This document shows positions 36,092 to 46,429 of a stretch of DNA of 50,324 nucleotides, piece after piece; the first letter of the stretch is position 1, and each line of letters starts with the position of its first letter. The notes under the pieces are model-generated. The model saw only the letters and a list, made by a program, of their open reading frames with translations. It had not been told where the DNA came from and searched no databases. Origin of the DNA: Syntrophobacterales bacterium (GTDB lineage Bacteria > Desulfobacterota > Syntrophobacteria > Syntrophobacterales > Thermodesulforhabdaceae); assembly GCA_026992355.1 (NCBI GenBank), contig JALXAE010000201.1:1-50324 (forward strand), written 5' to 3'. The position numbers and the translations under genes were made by a program.

Positions 36092-38296
36092 CTACTTATT
36101 CTTGCCTTCGAAAAAATTCACTATCCCTTTAACATCTATAATCAAGGCCACCTTTCCATCTCCAAGAATCGCCCCTCCAGAAATACCCTGTACATTTTTC
36201 ATCAAGCTCCCAAGACTTTTTATAACAACCTCTTGCCTTCCTATGATCTCATCAGCAAGTAAACAGTAATTACGCCCATCCTCGCTAACAACCAAAAGCA
36301 ATGCATCCCAAGGATTAGTATACTTTGGTTTGACATCAAATAATTCGTGAAGCCTGACAAGAGGCATCAATGAACCTCTAACGTTTATCATTTCGCCCCT
36401 ACCCTGAACGGTACAATAATCCTCTTCAGCAGGACGTACTGACTCTTTAAGTGAAACCGTTGGAACTACATATCTTTCTTCACCTACTCTAATTATCATT
36501 CCATCAATTATTGCCATTGTTAAAGGCAATTTAAGCTGAAAGTGACTACCCTGCCCTGGAGTGCTTTCAACTTCAATTTTACCTCTAAGCTCTTCCACGC
36601 ACTTTTTGACAACATCCATTCCAACACCACGTCCTGAAACGTCCGTGACCTCTTCCTTCGTTGAAAAGCCAGGCCTGAAAATCAGTTCATATATCGTTCT
36701 CTCATCTAACTCCTCATCCGGGGTAATAAGTCCTCGCTCAATAGCCTTCTGTCGTATCTTTTCCGCATTTAGTCCACGACCATCATCTCTGATATCTATG
36801 ACAATATTACCGCTTTTTTGCTCGGCAGACAGTACAATGGTCCCCTGAGGTGGTTTCCCAGCCTTTACCCGTTCCTCCGGGGGTTCTATCCCATGATCAA
36901 CAGCATTCCTAATCATATGCACAAGGGGCTCGTAGATTTGATCCACCATATTACGATCTATCTCTGTTTCTTCACCATACATTTTCAGCACAACCTCTTT
37001 CCCAGATTTGCGGGACAGGTCTCTAACCAACCTTATCATCTTTTGAAAAGTACTCTTTATGGGAACCATTCTCAAAGATGTGCTAATTCGCTGTAATTCC
37101 CCTGTAATTCTTCTTAATTGCACGATGTCTTTCTGGAATTTTTGGTCTCTGATTTTTTGAACCTCTGGATTTTGCAAAACCATAGATTGAGCAATAACAA
37201 GCTCTCCTATCATATCCACCAGATTATCAAGCTTCTGCGTATCTACCCGTATGGATGTAGCTGTTTCCTTCAGTTTCTTCTGCTCTCTTATCGCAAGAGT
37301 AACATCCTGAGGTTGAACGGCACCTTCCTTAACAAGTTTTTCACCAATCTTCAGACCTTCTTTTTTAGCCTCTTCAGCAGCCTTATCCACATGATCTTCT
37401 TCCACAATTCCCTTTTCAACCAATATTTCCCCAACTTTTGGAACAGTAACAGGGGGATGTCCCTTCGTAGGATCAAAGTTGCGAATATACTTAAGAAATT
37501 GCCTTACTCTTGGGTCACCCTTATACTGTATTTCGCCCTTGGAAAGACCATCTTCGAGCAAATCTAGCTGTTCTTTAAGTATGTCAACCGCTTGCAAAAC
37601 AATATCAATTATAGCCTCTGTAACAGGAAACTCGCCCGAACGTGCTCCATCCAGAAGATTTTCCACATCATGGCTGAGTTCGTGAATGTCTGTGAGATTT
37701 AAAAAACCAGCTACTCCTTTAATGCTATGAAACGGACGAAATACAGCATTTATAACTTCTTTATCTTCAGGATTTTGCTCTAAAGAAATCATGTTTAGTT
37801 CTATCGAGCCGAGATGTTCCCTTGCTTCATCCAAAAAATCCTTAAATAGCTCAGGATCTTCTACTGGCATATACTCAGGTTCCTGAACTGCCTCATCCTC
37901 CTCAACACTACTTTCGGCTACAACTTCCCCGCCAGGTTGTTCATCAGCAGATGGCGTTTCTTCGACTGGCTGTTTCTGTTCGTCAGAGTCGAGAGGAATC
38001 TCACTTTCCGTGGGCATGGTAGCTGTACCCTCACACAAATTGCGTATGGCTTGCTGAACTTCCTGCCAATCCCTGTCAGGATCTGGTGACTCCTCAAGAA
38101 TGAGACGATTCAAAAGTTTTCGGAGCTTGTCAATTTCGGCCTTTTCCTTGTCATCTACGCCGACAGACTCAAGTTCATCAAGAACATTCAAACATTCTCC
38201 CATTCCCATAAGGTCATCAACACCGGCAATAACACTTGTTGCAAGGCGATCAAGTAAGTCTTGTTTTGATTGTTTATCAGGAGAACCCATGATCAA
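36092..38296 (-). CDS. cheA: Chemotaxis histidine kinase CheA
   Basis: Hpt FHSIKGVAGFL; IRNAVDHGIEPPEER; VSGRGVGMDVVKKCVEELRG; C-terminal CheW-like domain. Confidence 0.96.
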   Translation of the reverse strand: MIMGSPDKQSKQDLLDRLATSVIAGVDDLMGMGECLNVLDELESVGVDDKEKAEIDKLRKLLNRLILEESPDPDRDWQEVQQAIRNLCEGTATMPTESEIPLDSDEQKQPVEETPSADEQPGGEVVAESSVEEDEAVQEPEYMPVEDPELFKDFLDEAREHLGSIELNMISLEQNPEDKEVINAVFRPFHSIKGVAGFLNLTDIHELSHDVENLLDGARSGEFPVTEAIIDIVLQAVDILKEQLDLLEDGLSKGEIQYKGDPRVRQFLKYIRNFDPTKGHPPVTVPKVGEILVEKGIVEEDHVDKAAEEAKKEGLKIGEKLVKEGAVQPQDVTLAIREQKKLKETATSIRVDTQKLDNLVDMIGELVIAQSMVLQNPEVQKIRDQKFQKDIVQLRRITGELQRISTSLRMVPIKSTFQKMIRLVRDLSRKSGKEVVLKMYGEETEIDRNMVDQIYEPLVHMIRNAVDHGIEPPEERVKAGKPPQGTIVLSAEQKSGNIVIDIRDDGRGLNAEKIRQKAIERGLITPDEELDERTIYELIFRPGFSTKEEVTDVSGRGVGMDVVKKCVEELRGKIEVESTPGQGSHFQLKLPLTMAIIDGMIIRVGEERYVVPTVSLKESVRPAEEDYCTVQGRGEMINVRGSLMPLVRLHELFDVKPKYTNPWDALLLVVSEDGRNYCLLADEIIGRQEVVIKSLGSLMKNVQGISGGAILGDGKVALIIDVKGIVNFFEGKNK

Positions 38297-38308
38297 TCTC
38301 CTGTACCT

Positions 38309-38695
38309 TTAATCTTTTGGTAAAATTTTTTCTATTTTTTCTGCAAGTGTTTGTGCAGTAAAAGGTTTCACTATGTAATTACTCACCTTTGCTTTAACTG
38401 CCTCTATTACATTTTCCTTCTGGGCTTCCGCAGTAACCATCAAAAAGGGTAAATCCTTTGTTTCTTCATTTGACCTTACCCACTTTAATAATTCTAATCC
38501 CGTCATTTTGGGCATATTCCAATCGGAGATTATCAAATCAACTTTTTGAGTTTTCAAAATATCCACTGCAGCTGTTCCATCTTCAGCTTCCAGAATCTTT
38601 TTAAACTCAAGGTCTCGTAAAATATTCCTAATTATTCGCCTCATAGTAGCAAAATCATCTACTATCAGAACGGTCATATCCTTATAAGACGGCAT
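38309..38695 (-). CDS. cheY: CheY-type response regulator
   Basis: VLIVDDFATMRRIIRNILRDLEF...DLIISDWNMPKMTGLELLKWVR...PFLMVTAEAQ...YIVKPFT. Confidence 0.95.
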   Translation of the reverse strand: MPSYKDMTVLIVDDFATMRRIIRNILRDLEFKKILEAEDGTAAVDILKTQKVDLIISDWNMPKMTGLELLKWVRSNEETKDLPFLMVTAEAQKENVIEAVKAKVSNYIVKPFTAQTLAEKIEKILPKD

Positions 38696-38716
38696 AGTTT
38701 CCCCCTTCCCACAAAT

Positions 38717-39799
<1,083 letters not shown>

Positions 39800-40309
39800 C
39801 TATCTGTCCCCTTCATACGGATACCAGTCTTCCTTCCTAATCTTATCCACGTGCATTATTGCCACTTCATTTGTATAAGTATTAAAAATTATTTTTCTAC
39901 CCTTACGACCTCCAGTATCCTCAGCCGTTATTTTCACACCATGTCTAACCAGCAACCTACGAGCTATAAAAACATTCTCACGAGCTACACTGGCTGATTC
40001 CTTTGAAGATTCCTCAGGGACAGCGCCACCAAAAATCTGAGCCTCCAAGTTTTTTATCTCACTTCCATCATCACGAAAAAACTTAATCAGTGCGTAAACG
40101 GCAGCATTTCCAAAAAGCGGGGTTGATTCTTCCCGTTTAGAAGCCCTGGGGTATAAAAAATGATTCATTCCCCCCTTCTTCCGTTTCCTATCCCACAAAC
40201 AAACCGAAACACCCGTTCCAAGAACTGTTGCAATAAGAGTTGGTATTTTGGGAATATATATATACCCTTTGCGCAAAAAATACTCATTAGGCCTAATAGC
40301 TCTGCCCAT
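39800..40309 (-). CDS. cheD: CheD family protein lacking the catalytic Cys (probable pseudo-deamidase)
   Basis: LIATVLGTGVSVCLWDRKRKKGGMNHFLYP...NLEAQIFGGA...NVFIARRLLVRHGVKITAEDTGGRKGRKIIFNTYTNEV. Confidence 0.9.
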   Translation of the reverse strand: MGRAIRPNEYFLRKGYIYIPKIPTLIATVLGTGVSVCLWDRKRKKGGMNHFLYPRASKREESTPLFGNAAVYALIKFFRDDGSEIKNLEAQIFGGAVPEESSKESASVARENVFIARRLLVRHGVKITAEDTGGRKGRKIIFNTYTNEVAIMHVDKIRKEDWYPYEGDR

Positions 40310-40333
40310 TGAAAAATCCCAACTACAAAATAA

Positions 40334-40771
40334 TTATGAAGCTCTTTCGCATACTGTTAATGTACCAACCCTAGAGCCAAATACAAAAAGAGGGGTTTCT
40401 GAACAGGTGTAATCACCATCAGGCGGTTCAGGTTCTCCATACACCGGAAGCTTAAGAACAAACTTTATACCAGATCTAGCTATGACGCTTCCCGCCAGCA
40501 TATTCGCAAGTTCCTTCATACAGTCTTCCACATCGCTTTCCTCTACCTCTTCAGGAATTAACCCCAAAAAGTCTGCGGTTACTTGCTTGGCAAATTCAAC
40601 ATCAAACTTGACCATCAGCATCAACCTAACATCTGGAGATTCCAGCTCAATGTGAGAGGTTGCAAGATTGTCTGTGAGGTTATCTTCATCGCCCACAAAC
40701 TCTACTACATTGAAAAACATCGTTTCCATAACCTCAGAAATCGCATCCTTCGTCAATTCCACCCAGCTCAT
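40334..40771 (-). CDS. CheX/CheC-like CheY-P phosphatase
   Basis: D-x3-E-x2-N motif DCMKELAN followed by a Pro-containing strand; small CheX-sized protein in a che operon. Confidence 0.72.
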   Translation of the reverse strand: MSWVELTKDAISEVMETMFFNVVEFVGDEDNLTDNLATSHIELESPDVRLMLMVKFDVEFAKQVTADFLGLIPEEVEESDVEDCMKELANMLAGSVIARSGIKFVLKLPVYGEPEPPDGDYTCSETPLFVFGSRVGTLTVCERAS

Positions 40772-41153
40772 AATCCGGCTCTCCCATAATACCAGTAAGG
40801 TACTCCCTGATTTGTTCTGGTTGAAAGGGTTTTCTTATGTATCCCTGAGCCCCCATAGCCATAGCTTTGTTCAATCTTTCTTCATTTGATTCTGTGGTTA
40901 TAAGCACAACAGGAATGTCTTTGAACATTTCATTTTTTCTGAGATTTTTTATAAACTCTATTCCATCCATAACCGGCATATGTATATCGCTCAAAATCAA
41001 ATCAACCCATTCAGACTCCAAAATTTCCAGAGCTTCTTTGCCATTGGAGGCTTCATAAATTTTTCCTATGTCAAAACCAGACAACTTCAGTGTTTTTATA
41101 ATGACCCTTCTCATAGACCTAGAGTCGTCCACAACCAATACATTGTATGCCAT
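40734..41153 (-). CDS. CheY-like single-domain response regulator
   Basis: VLVVDDSRSMRRVIIKTLKLSGF...DLILSDIHMPVMDGIEFIKNLR...PVVLITTES...GYIRKPFQP. Confidence 0.92.
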   Translation of the reverse strand: MAYNVLVVDDSRSMRRVIIKTLKLSGFDIGKIYEASNGKEALEILESEWVDLILSDIHMPVMDGIEFIKNLRKNEMFKDIPVVLITTESNEERLNKAMAMGAQGYIRKPFQPEQIREYLTGIMGEPDYELGGIDEGCDF

Positions 41154-41182
41154 GGCTTATCCACCAGCTTGTTTAATAAGTT

Positions 41183-41665
41183 TTAAAATTCAAATTCGCC
41201 CTCTCCTGCAACCTTCAAAAAAAATTTTCCCGAACTTATCTCAAGCCTTAAAGTCCTATTAACCTTACCACCTACATGCTCCGCAGCTATCCTGACATTA
41301 TTCCGCCAAAAAAGTTTTTTCAGCACCATATAGTTTCGCTTGCCTATATTAAAAATTCCGTTCTCATCCAATATGTTCGCTCCTCCAGCTACCTTCACAA
41401 TTAGATTTTGCTTTTTGGCTCCAAGGCTGTAGCATGTTTTGAACAACAAGGGGATACCGGTGTCGCCAAACATGGCTGGATTTTTCTTCGCTTTGGTAGG
41501 ATCAATCTTGGATTCAGGCAACATGTAATGTAACATTCCACCAACTCTAGCCTTGGGATCATAGATAGCTACACCAATACATGACCCAAGAGAATAAGTC
41601 ACGATAACATCGTCCTGCTTGTCGCTCACTGCCATATCACCAACGCCAACGACTATACGTCCCAT
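41183..41665 (-). CDS. cheD: CheD chemoreceptor glutamine deamidase (intact catalytic motif)
   Basis: VTYSLGSCIGVAIYDPKARVGGMLHYMLP...VAGGANIL...NVRIAAEHVGGKVNRTLRLEISSG. Confidence 0.94.
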   Translation of the reverse strand: MGRIVVGVGDMAVSDKQDDVIVTYSLGSCIGVAIYDPKARVGGMLHYMLPESKIDPTKAKKNPAMFGDTGIPLLFKTCYSLGAKKQNLIVKVAGGANILDENGIFNIGKRNYMVLKKLFWRNNVRIAAEHVGGKVNRTLRLEISSGKFFLKVAGEGEFEF

Positions 41666-41694
41666 TAGACTCCGAAGCTCCCCGCAATTTTGTC

Positions 41695-42552
41695 TTATGG
41701 CTTCTGATAAATAGCTGGCATAACATATTTTAATCCATGATTTAGCCCGGCAAGACTCTCCGAATGACCAACAAAGAAATATCCACCAGGGGCTAAATAT
41801 GATGTCATACGTCGGATTAACTCACCTTGAGTAGGCTTGTCAAAATATATCATGACATTTCTGCAAAAAATTACCTCAAAGGGTCCCTTAAAGGGATATC
41901 TATCCTTTAAATTAAGACGCCTAAATGTAACAACCTTTTTTAATTCCTCAGAAACCTGATAAACTTTTTCTCCGTTTTGTACAATCTTGATAAAAAACCT
42001 GTTTTTCATTGCAGGTGGAACTTTCTTCACTCTATCTTCTGAATATATCCCTTTAATAGCGGTTTGCAAAACCCTGGTGGATATATCGGTGGCAAGTATT
42101 TTAAAGTCCCATTTTACCTTTTGCGTGTTTTTTTCAAAAAACGTTAAAACACACATGGCAATACTATAAGGCTCCTCGCCCGTTGAACAACCAGCACTCC
42201 ACATCCGAATCCGTCTATCTCCATCTTTAAGCTTTTTGCTTGTTATTTCCGGTAAAGCAACCTTCTCTAAGAAGTCAAAATGTTGATACTCTCGAAAAAA
42301 ATAAGTCAGGTTAGTTGATATAACATCTAAAAAATGGATAAATTCACCAAAGTTACTGGGGTTGGTAAGATACTTATAATACTCCTCGTAGGACTTTATT
42401 CCCGTAGCCCGTAAACGTTTATTAAGCCTGGCCTGAAGAAGAGATTTTTTCCCCTCATGTAAGTATATGCCAGCAGTGTCATAAACAAGTTTACTAAACT
42501 TCTGGAATAATTCGTCGCTTAACTGAGCAGAGTTCAATCTACTTATCCCCAT
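41695..42552 (-). CDS. cheR: Chemotaxis methyltransferase CheR
   Basis: NLTYFFREYQHFDFLE...IRMWSAGCSTGEEPYSIAM...PFEVIFCRNVMIYFDKPTQGEL...GGYFFVGHSESL. Confidence 0.96.
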   Translation of the reverse strand: MGISRLNSAQLSDELFQKFSKLVYDTAGIYLHEGKKSLLQARLNKRLRATGIKSYEEYYKYLTNPSNFGEFIHFLDVISTNLTYFFREYQHFDFLEKVALPEITSKKLKDGDRRIRMWSAGCSTGEEPYSIAMCVLTFFEKNTQKVKWDFKILATDISTRVLQTAIKGIYSEDRVKKVPPAMKNRFFIKIVQNGEKVYQVSEELKKVVTFRRLNLKDRYPFKGPFEVIFCRNVMIYFDKPTQGELIRRMTSYLAPGGYFFVGHSESLAGLNHGLKYVMPAIYQKP

Positions 42553-42774
42553 TTATTATAAATGGTAAAATTACCAAACACTATCGTACCACCAACGATA
42601 TATAAAAAAGGATTAGATGACAATTTTTTTTACATTTACAACCTAGCTTACACCCCTCCCTAAGCTTTACGAATATTAATTCTATACTCAAATATGTTTT
42701 TTGACAATCAAGCAGAAATTAAATAGACAGCAACCTGAAAGTAGCATCATCAGGTCATCAAAGGAACTGGAAAC

Positions 42775-44316
42775 GTGATTTTATCAGCCAAACGCATCCT
42801 GCAATTTTGTGTATTTTTCACTGGCCTAGCCGGTATCGTCACAGAATACACTCTTTCAACTATTGCTTCATACCTTCTAGGAGACACTATATTCCAGTGG
42901 GCCTTAACAATAAGCTTCTTTCTTTTCGCAATGGGTTTGGGCAGCAGGTGGACAAGATATGTAAAAATACATGAGACAACATGGTTCGTAATTGTCGAAT
43001 CCTGCTTGTCTTTAGCAATAGTTCTGTGTGTCCCAGTAGTTTACGGAATGGCCTCCTGGCCCGATAGACTACCCTGGTTCTTGTACAGCTGGACAATTCT
43101 CATCGGAGTCTTAATCGGAATGGAAATTCCCCTTGTTATACGTATAAACAGCCAATACGAAGAACTATCTTTAAACCTAAGTAACATACTCGAGAAAGAT
43201 TACCTTGGAGCATTACTTGGTGGACTCTTCTTTGCTTTTATTGGGCTACCATTCTTGGGGATGGCCAGACTTCCCTTTGTTTTGGGAGTTATCAATCTCG
43301 CTGTGGCGGGAATTTTCACTTACCATTTCAAAGATCACATAAACAAAAAGGGAGTTGCTGTTCTTGTAATCGCCTTTTTTACTTTACCAACGATATTTCC
43401 CCTGCTTAAGCCTATCCAGCTATGGAGCGAACAAAAACTCTACAAGGACAAAATCATATATTTCGAACAATCTCAATACCAAAAGATCGTAATGACCCAG
43501 TGGCATGAGTATTTTTGGCTATATCTCGATGGTCATGAACAGTTCTCCAGCTACGATGAATACAGGTATCATGAATCACTGGTTCACCCTGCCATGCTAG
43601 CAACCCCATCCAGGGAAAACATACTTATCTTAGGCGGGGGTGATGGATTAGCAGCAAGAGAAGTATTGAAATACCCAGATGTTAAAACCATAACCCTAGT
43701 TGACATAGACCCCGCTGTGACCAGACTGGCAAAGGAATACCCGCTTTTGGTTTCCCTAAATGAAGCATCTCTGAAAAATCCAAAGGTCAAAATTATAAAC
43801 GACGATGCTGCCCATTTCCTGAAGACCACAAAAAACAGCGAAATTCCGCTTCTCTGGAATGTAATAATTGTGGATCTACCCGATCCAAGGAATCCGTCGC
43901 TAGAACGCTTGTATTCCGCTGAATTTTACCATTCATGCAAAAGCAGGCTCGCAAGAGGTGGCATTATTGTAACTCAAGCGACGAGCCCAATCTTTTGCAA
44001 AGAAGCCTTTTGGTGTATCGTCAAAACAATAGCAAGTGTCGGCCTAAATACACTACCATATCACGCCTATGTTCCTACCTTTGGAGAATGGGGTTGGGTA
44101 ATGGCTTCCGAACTTCCTAAAAAGGAAATAAAACAAAGAATCATAAATTCTCGAACTTTTGATAAGTTGCACCTTAGATTTCTTACAAAGGACATTCTCG
44201 CAAAACTTTTTGTCTTCAGTCCCGCTGATGTACTAGACCCCAATGAATTGGAAATACATTCCGATTTTCATCCCGTACTGTTTAAATACTATCAAAGCGG
44301 AGCATGGTTATTTTAG
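42775..44316 (+). CDS. Spermidine-synthase-like protein with N-terminal multi-TM domain (GTG start)
   Basis: About 7 N-terminal TM segments; C-terminal ILILGGGDGLAAREVLKYPDVKTITLVDIDP...NVIIVDLPDPRNPSLERLYSAEFY. Confidence 0.87.
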   Translation: MILSAKRILQFCVFFTGLAGIVTEYTLSTIASYLLGDTIFQWALTISFFLFAMGLGSRWTRYVKIHETTWFVIVESCLSLAIVLCVPVVYGMASWPDRLPWFLYSWTILIGVLIGMEIPLVIRINSQYEELSLNLSNILEKDYLGALLGGLFFAFIGLPFLGMARLPFVLGVINLAVAGIFTYHFKDHINKKGVAVLVIAFFTLPTIFPLLKPIQLWSEQKLYKDKIIYFEQSQYQKIVMTQWHEYFWLYLDGHEQFSSYDEYRYHESLVHPAMLATPSRENILILGGGDGLAAREVLKYPDVKTITLVDIDPAVTRLAKEYPLLVSLNEASLKNPKVKIINDDAAHFLKTTKNSEIPLLWNVIIVDLPDPRNPSLERLYSAEFYHSCKSRLARGGIIVTQATSPIFCKEAFWCIVKTIASVGLNTLPYHAYVPTFGEWGWVMASELPKKEIKQRIINSRTFDKLHLRFLTKDILAKLFVFSPADVLDPNELEIHSDFHPVLFKYYQSGAWLF

Positions 44317-44331
44317 CGGGTCATCCTAAAA

Positions 44332-45222
44332 TTATCTCAAAACCAGCACAGAAGCCCTGCAGGAACTTATGAAATGCTCAATCGAATCCTTATGAAACAA
44401 TTTCTCAAGCAAGGACTTCTTTCCCATCCACATGGCAAGCAATCCATGTTGAACCTTATTTCTTATAAATTGTTCAAATTCTTCAATTTCTGTGAATTGA
44501 CTATCCACATCAAGCCCTTTTTTCTTGTAATATTCAAGAACTTCGTCAAACCAGGGATAGACCTCAGCTTTAATGCCTCCACCCTTTGTTAATGCCACCA
44601 GGTTAACCTTTGCTCCGTGCAGTACTGCCATCTGATTAACCATCTCCAAAGAGTCTTGAGTAATATGGCTTTCATCCAAACAGGCATAAATCTGCTCTAT
44701 CCGTTCAGCTTCCTTTACTAAGAGAACTGAACAAGGTGCTGCCTGAACAAGCTTCTGCGGAAAGGTAGGGTTATCCTTCCACAAACATTCTTCACCCCTG
44801 GTGCAGCCCAGAACAACCAAACTTACTCCTTCTTCCTCAACAGCTGCCAACGTCTCGTTTACCGGCTGTCCAAAACGCAATCTGACCTTTAAATCCTTGA
44901 TACTACCCCGACAGACCATCATCTGCTCACACAAACCATCTTTAACGGAGAACCATTCATATTGACATTTTGTAGGTGAATATGGCGACTCATTAGGCTC
45001 CCAATGAGCCAAAAAGGTTTCTCTATATTTTTCAAGAGCGTTGATAATGGGATGGTCTAACAGAAGATCACACGGTTTCCCCGGCTTAACAGAACTGGCC
45101 ATATCTCTTGGTAAAATACCTAAAATAGTCACATCAGAAAACGTATTCCTAGCCAATAAACTAACTGTTTCTAAAGCAAAGGCACTGTATTCATGTTGGT
45201 CAGCTACAAACATGATTCTCAT
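44332..45222 (-). CDS. Universal stress protein family protein
   Basis: RIMFVADQHEYSAFALETVSLLAR...LVVLGCTRGEE...APCSVLLVKEAE; apparently two Usp-like halves. Confidence 0.82.
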   Translation of the reverse strand: MRIMFVADQHEYSAFALETVSLLARNTFSDVTILGILPRDMASSVKPGKPCDLLLDHPIINALEKYRETFLAHWEPNESPYSPTKCQYEWFSVKDGLCEQMMVCRGSIKDLKVRLRFGQPVNETLAAVEEEGVSLVVLGCTRGEECLWKDNPTFPQKLVQAAPCSVLLVKEAERIEQIYACLDESHITQDSLEMVNQMAVLHGAKVNLVALTKGGGIKAEVYPWFDEVLEYYKKKGLDVDSQFTEIEEFEQFIRNKVQHGLLAMWMGKKSLLEKLFHKDSIEHFISSCRASVLVLR

Positions 45223-45246
45223 AGTATTCCCCCTAAATTGAGGTTT

Positions 45247-46008
45247 TTATTCTCGCCAGTAGAAAAGTATGGGCGCATCTATTTTACCCAAAACACCAGT
45301 AATTTTCGCTAGATTATTTTCGTCTCTGGTAACTGCAGCGGCAATAAGCCCACTTTCCTCGGGTAAATCACCGGCTTTAGCATAATATTTTCTTTCAACC
45401 TTAAAACCCTTATCCTGAAGAGTTTTAGTAACCAGTAGCTGATCCAGAGCCCTATCTATCTCATCCAAAAAACACAAATTCATCTTAATGTTTTTTCTTT
45501 CAAAAATCTGATCTAAAAAACTCAAAAATGCATCATCAATACTATCACCTTCTAAAAGCAAAATAACTTCTTCAATCTTTAATAAATTCCTCACAAGAAT
45601 TATTGGAACCGGTGAATGCTTATACAGCTTCGAATCCAGCCTTTCTTCAATGATTTCAGGCTCCAAAGACACCGCACCCTCAATAAAAACATCATATTTT
45701 CCAGACTTTAACTGTTCCAAAATGACTTTTTCTTTATCACCCGTAGTCACAATGGGATTTATTGCAACCGGACAAAACCTGGATTCAGTAGCAACCAACT
45801 TACTTATCTCCTTTTCAAACTTTTCGATCATTTCCCGTTCCCAGGTGCGCCTCGCCCAACCTATCTCACTAAAAGCACCGGGAAGCTCAGGTTCCTTAGC
45901 ATAAATAGCCTGAATACTCATTTCGCAGAAATGGGCCAACTCACAGGCAAACCGCAGAGCTATACTTGCTTCAATATCAGGTGATACGGCTACGAGCGAT
46001 CTAATCAT
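45247..46008 (-). CDS. Universal stress protein family protein
   Basis: IRSLVAVSPDIEASIALRFACELAHFCEMSIQAIYA...YKHSPVPIILVRN. Confidence 0.78.
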   Translation of the reverse strand: MIRSLVAVSPDIEASIALRFACELAHFCEMSIQAIYAKEPELPGAFSEIGWARRTWEREMIEKFEKEISKLVATESRFCPVAINPIVTTGDKEKVILEQLKSGKYDVFIEGAVSLEPEIIEERLDSKLYKHSPVPIILVRNLLKIEEVILLLEGDSIDDAFLSFLDQIFERKNIKMNLCFLDEIDRALDQLLVTKTLQDKGFKVERKYYAKAGDLPEESGLIAAAVTRDENNLAKITGVLGKIDAPILFYWRE

Positions 46009-46042
46009 TTAACTTCACCTCCTTTAAAAATCAGTTCGTAGC

Positions 46043-46429
46043 TTACTCTTGCTTCAATTTTTTTTCCGCTTTTTTTACAACTTCGTGAATTTCGCTGAGC
46101 TTAAAAGGTTTAGCAATAAAATCGAAGACTCCCTTCTGATAGGACTGCTTGGCTGTTTCCATAGTAGCAAAACCAGTTATTACTATCACCTGAGTTGATG
46201 GTGATTTCTCTTTAACCTTGGTCAAGAAGGTCATTCCGTCTATACCTTCCATCTTCAGATCGGTAATCACTATGTCGAAATCTTTCTCTTTAACACGCTC
46301 CAAAGCATTTGAACTATCTGTAAAAGTTTCAACTTCATAGCCGTACTTTTCCAGATATGGTTTAAGTCTTTTACAAACGATAGGTTCATCATCTAATATC
46401 AAAATTGTAGTTTTTTCACCCGTTCTCAT
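46043..46429 (-). CDS. Single-domain response regulator (NtrC-type receiver)
   Basis: ILILDDEPIVCKRLKPYLEKYGYEVETF...DIVITDLKMEGIDGMTFL...VIVITGFATMETA...FDFIAKPFKL. Confidence 0.94.
   Translation of the reverse strand: MRTGEKTTILILDDEPIVCKRLKPYLEKYGYEVETFTDSSNALERVKEKDFDIVITDLKMEGIDGMTFLTKVKEKSPSTQVIVITGFATMETAKQSYQKGVFDFIAKPFKLSEIHEVVKKAEKKLKQE

Noticed and set aside
42701-42730. TTGACA-N17-TAGACA before the spermidine-synthase-like gene
   Set aside because: -35 is exact but -10 matches only half of TATAAT; not strong enough to list.
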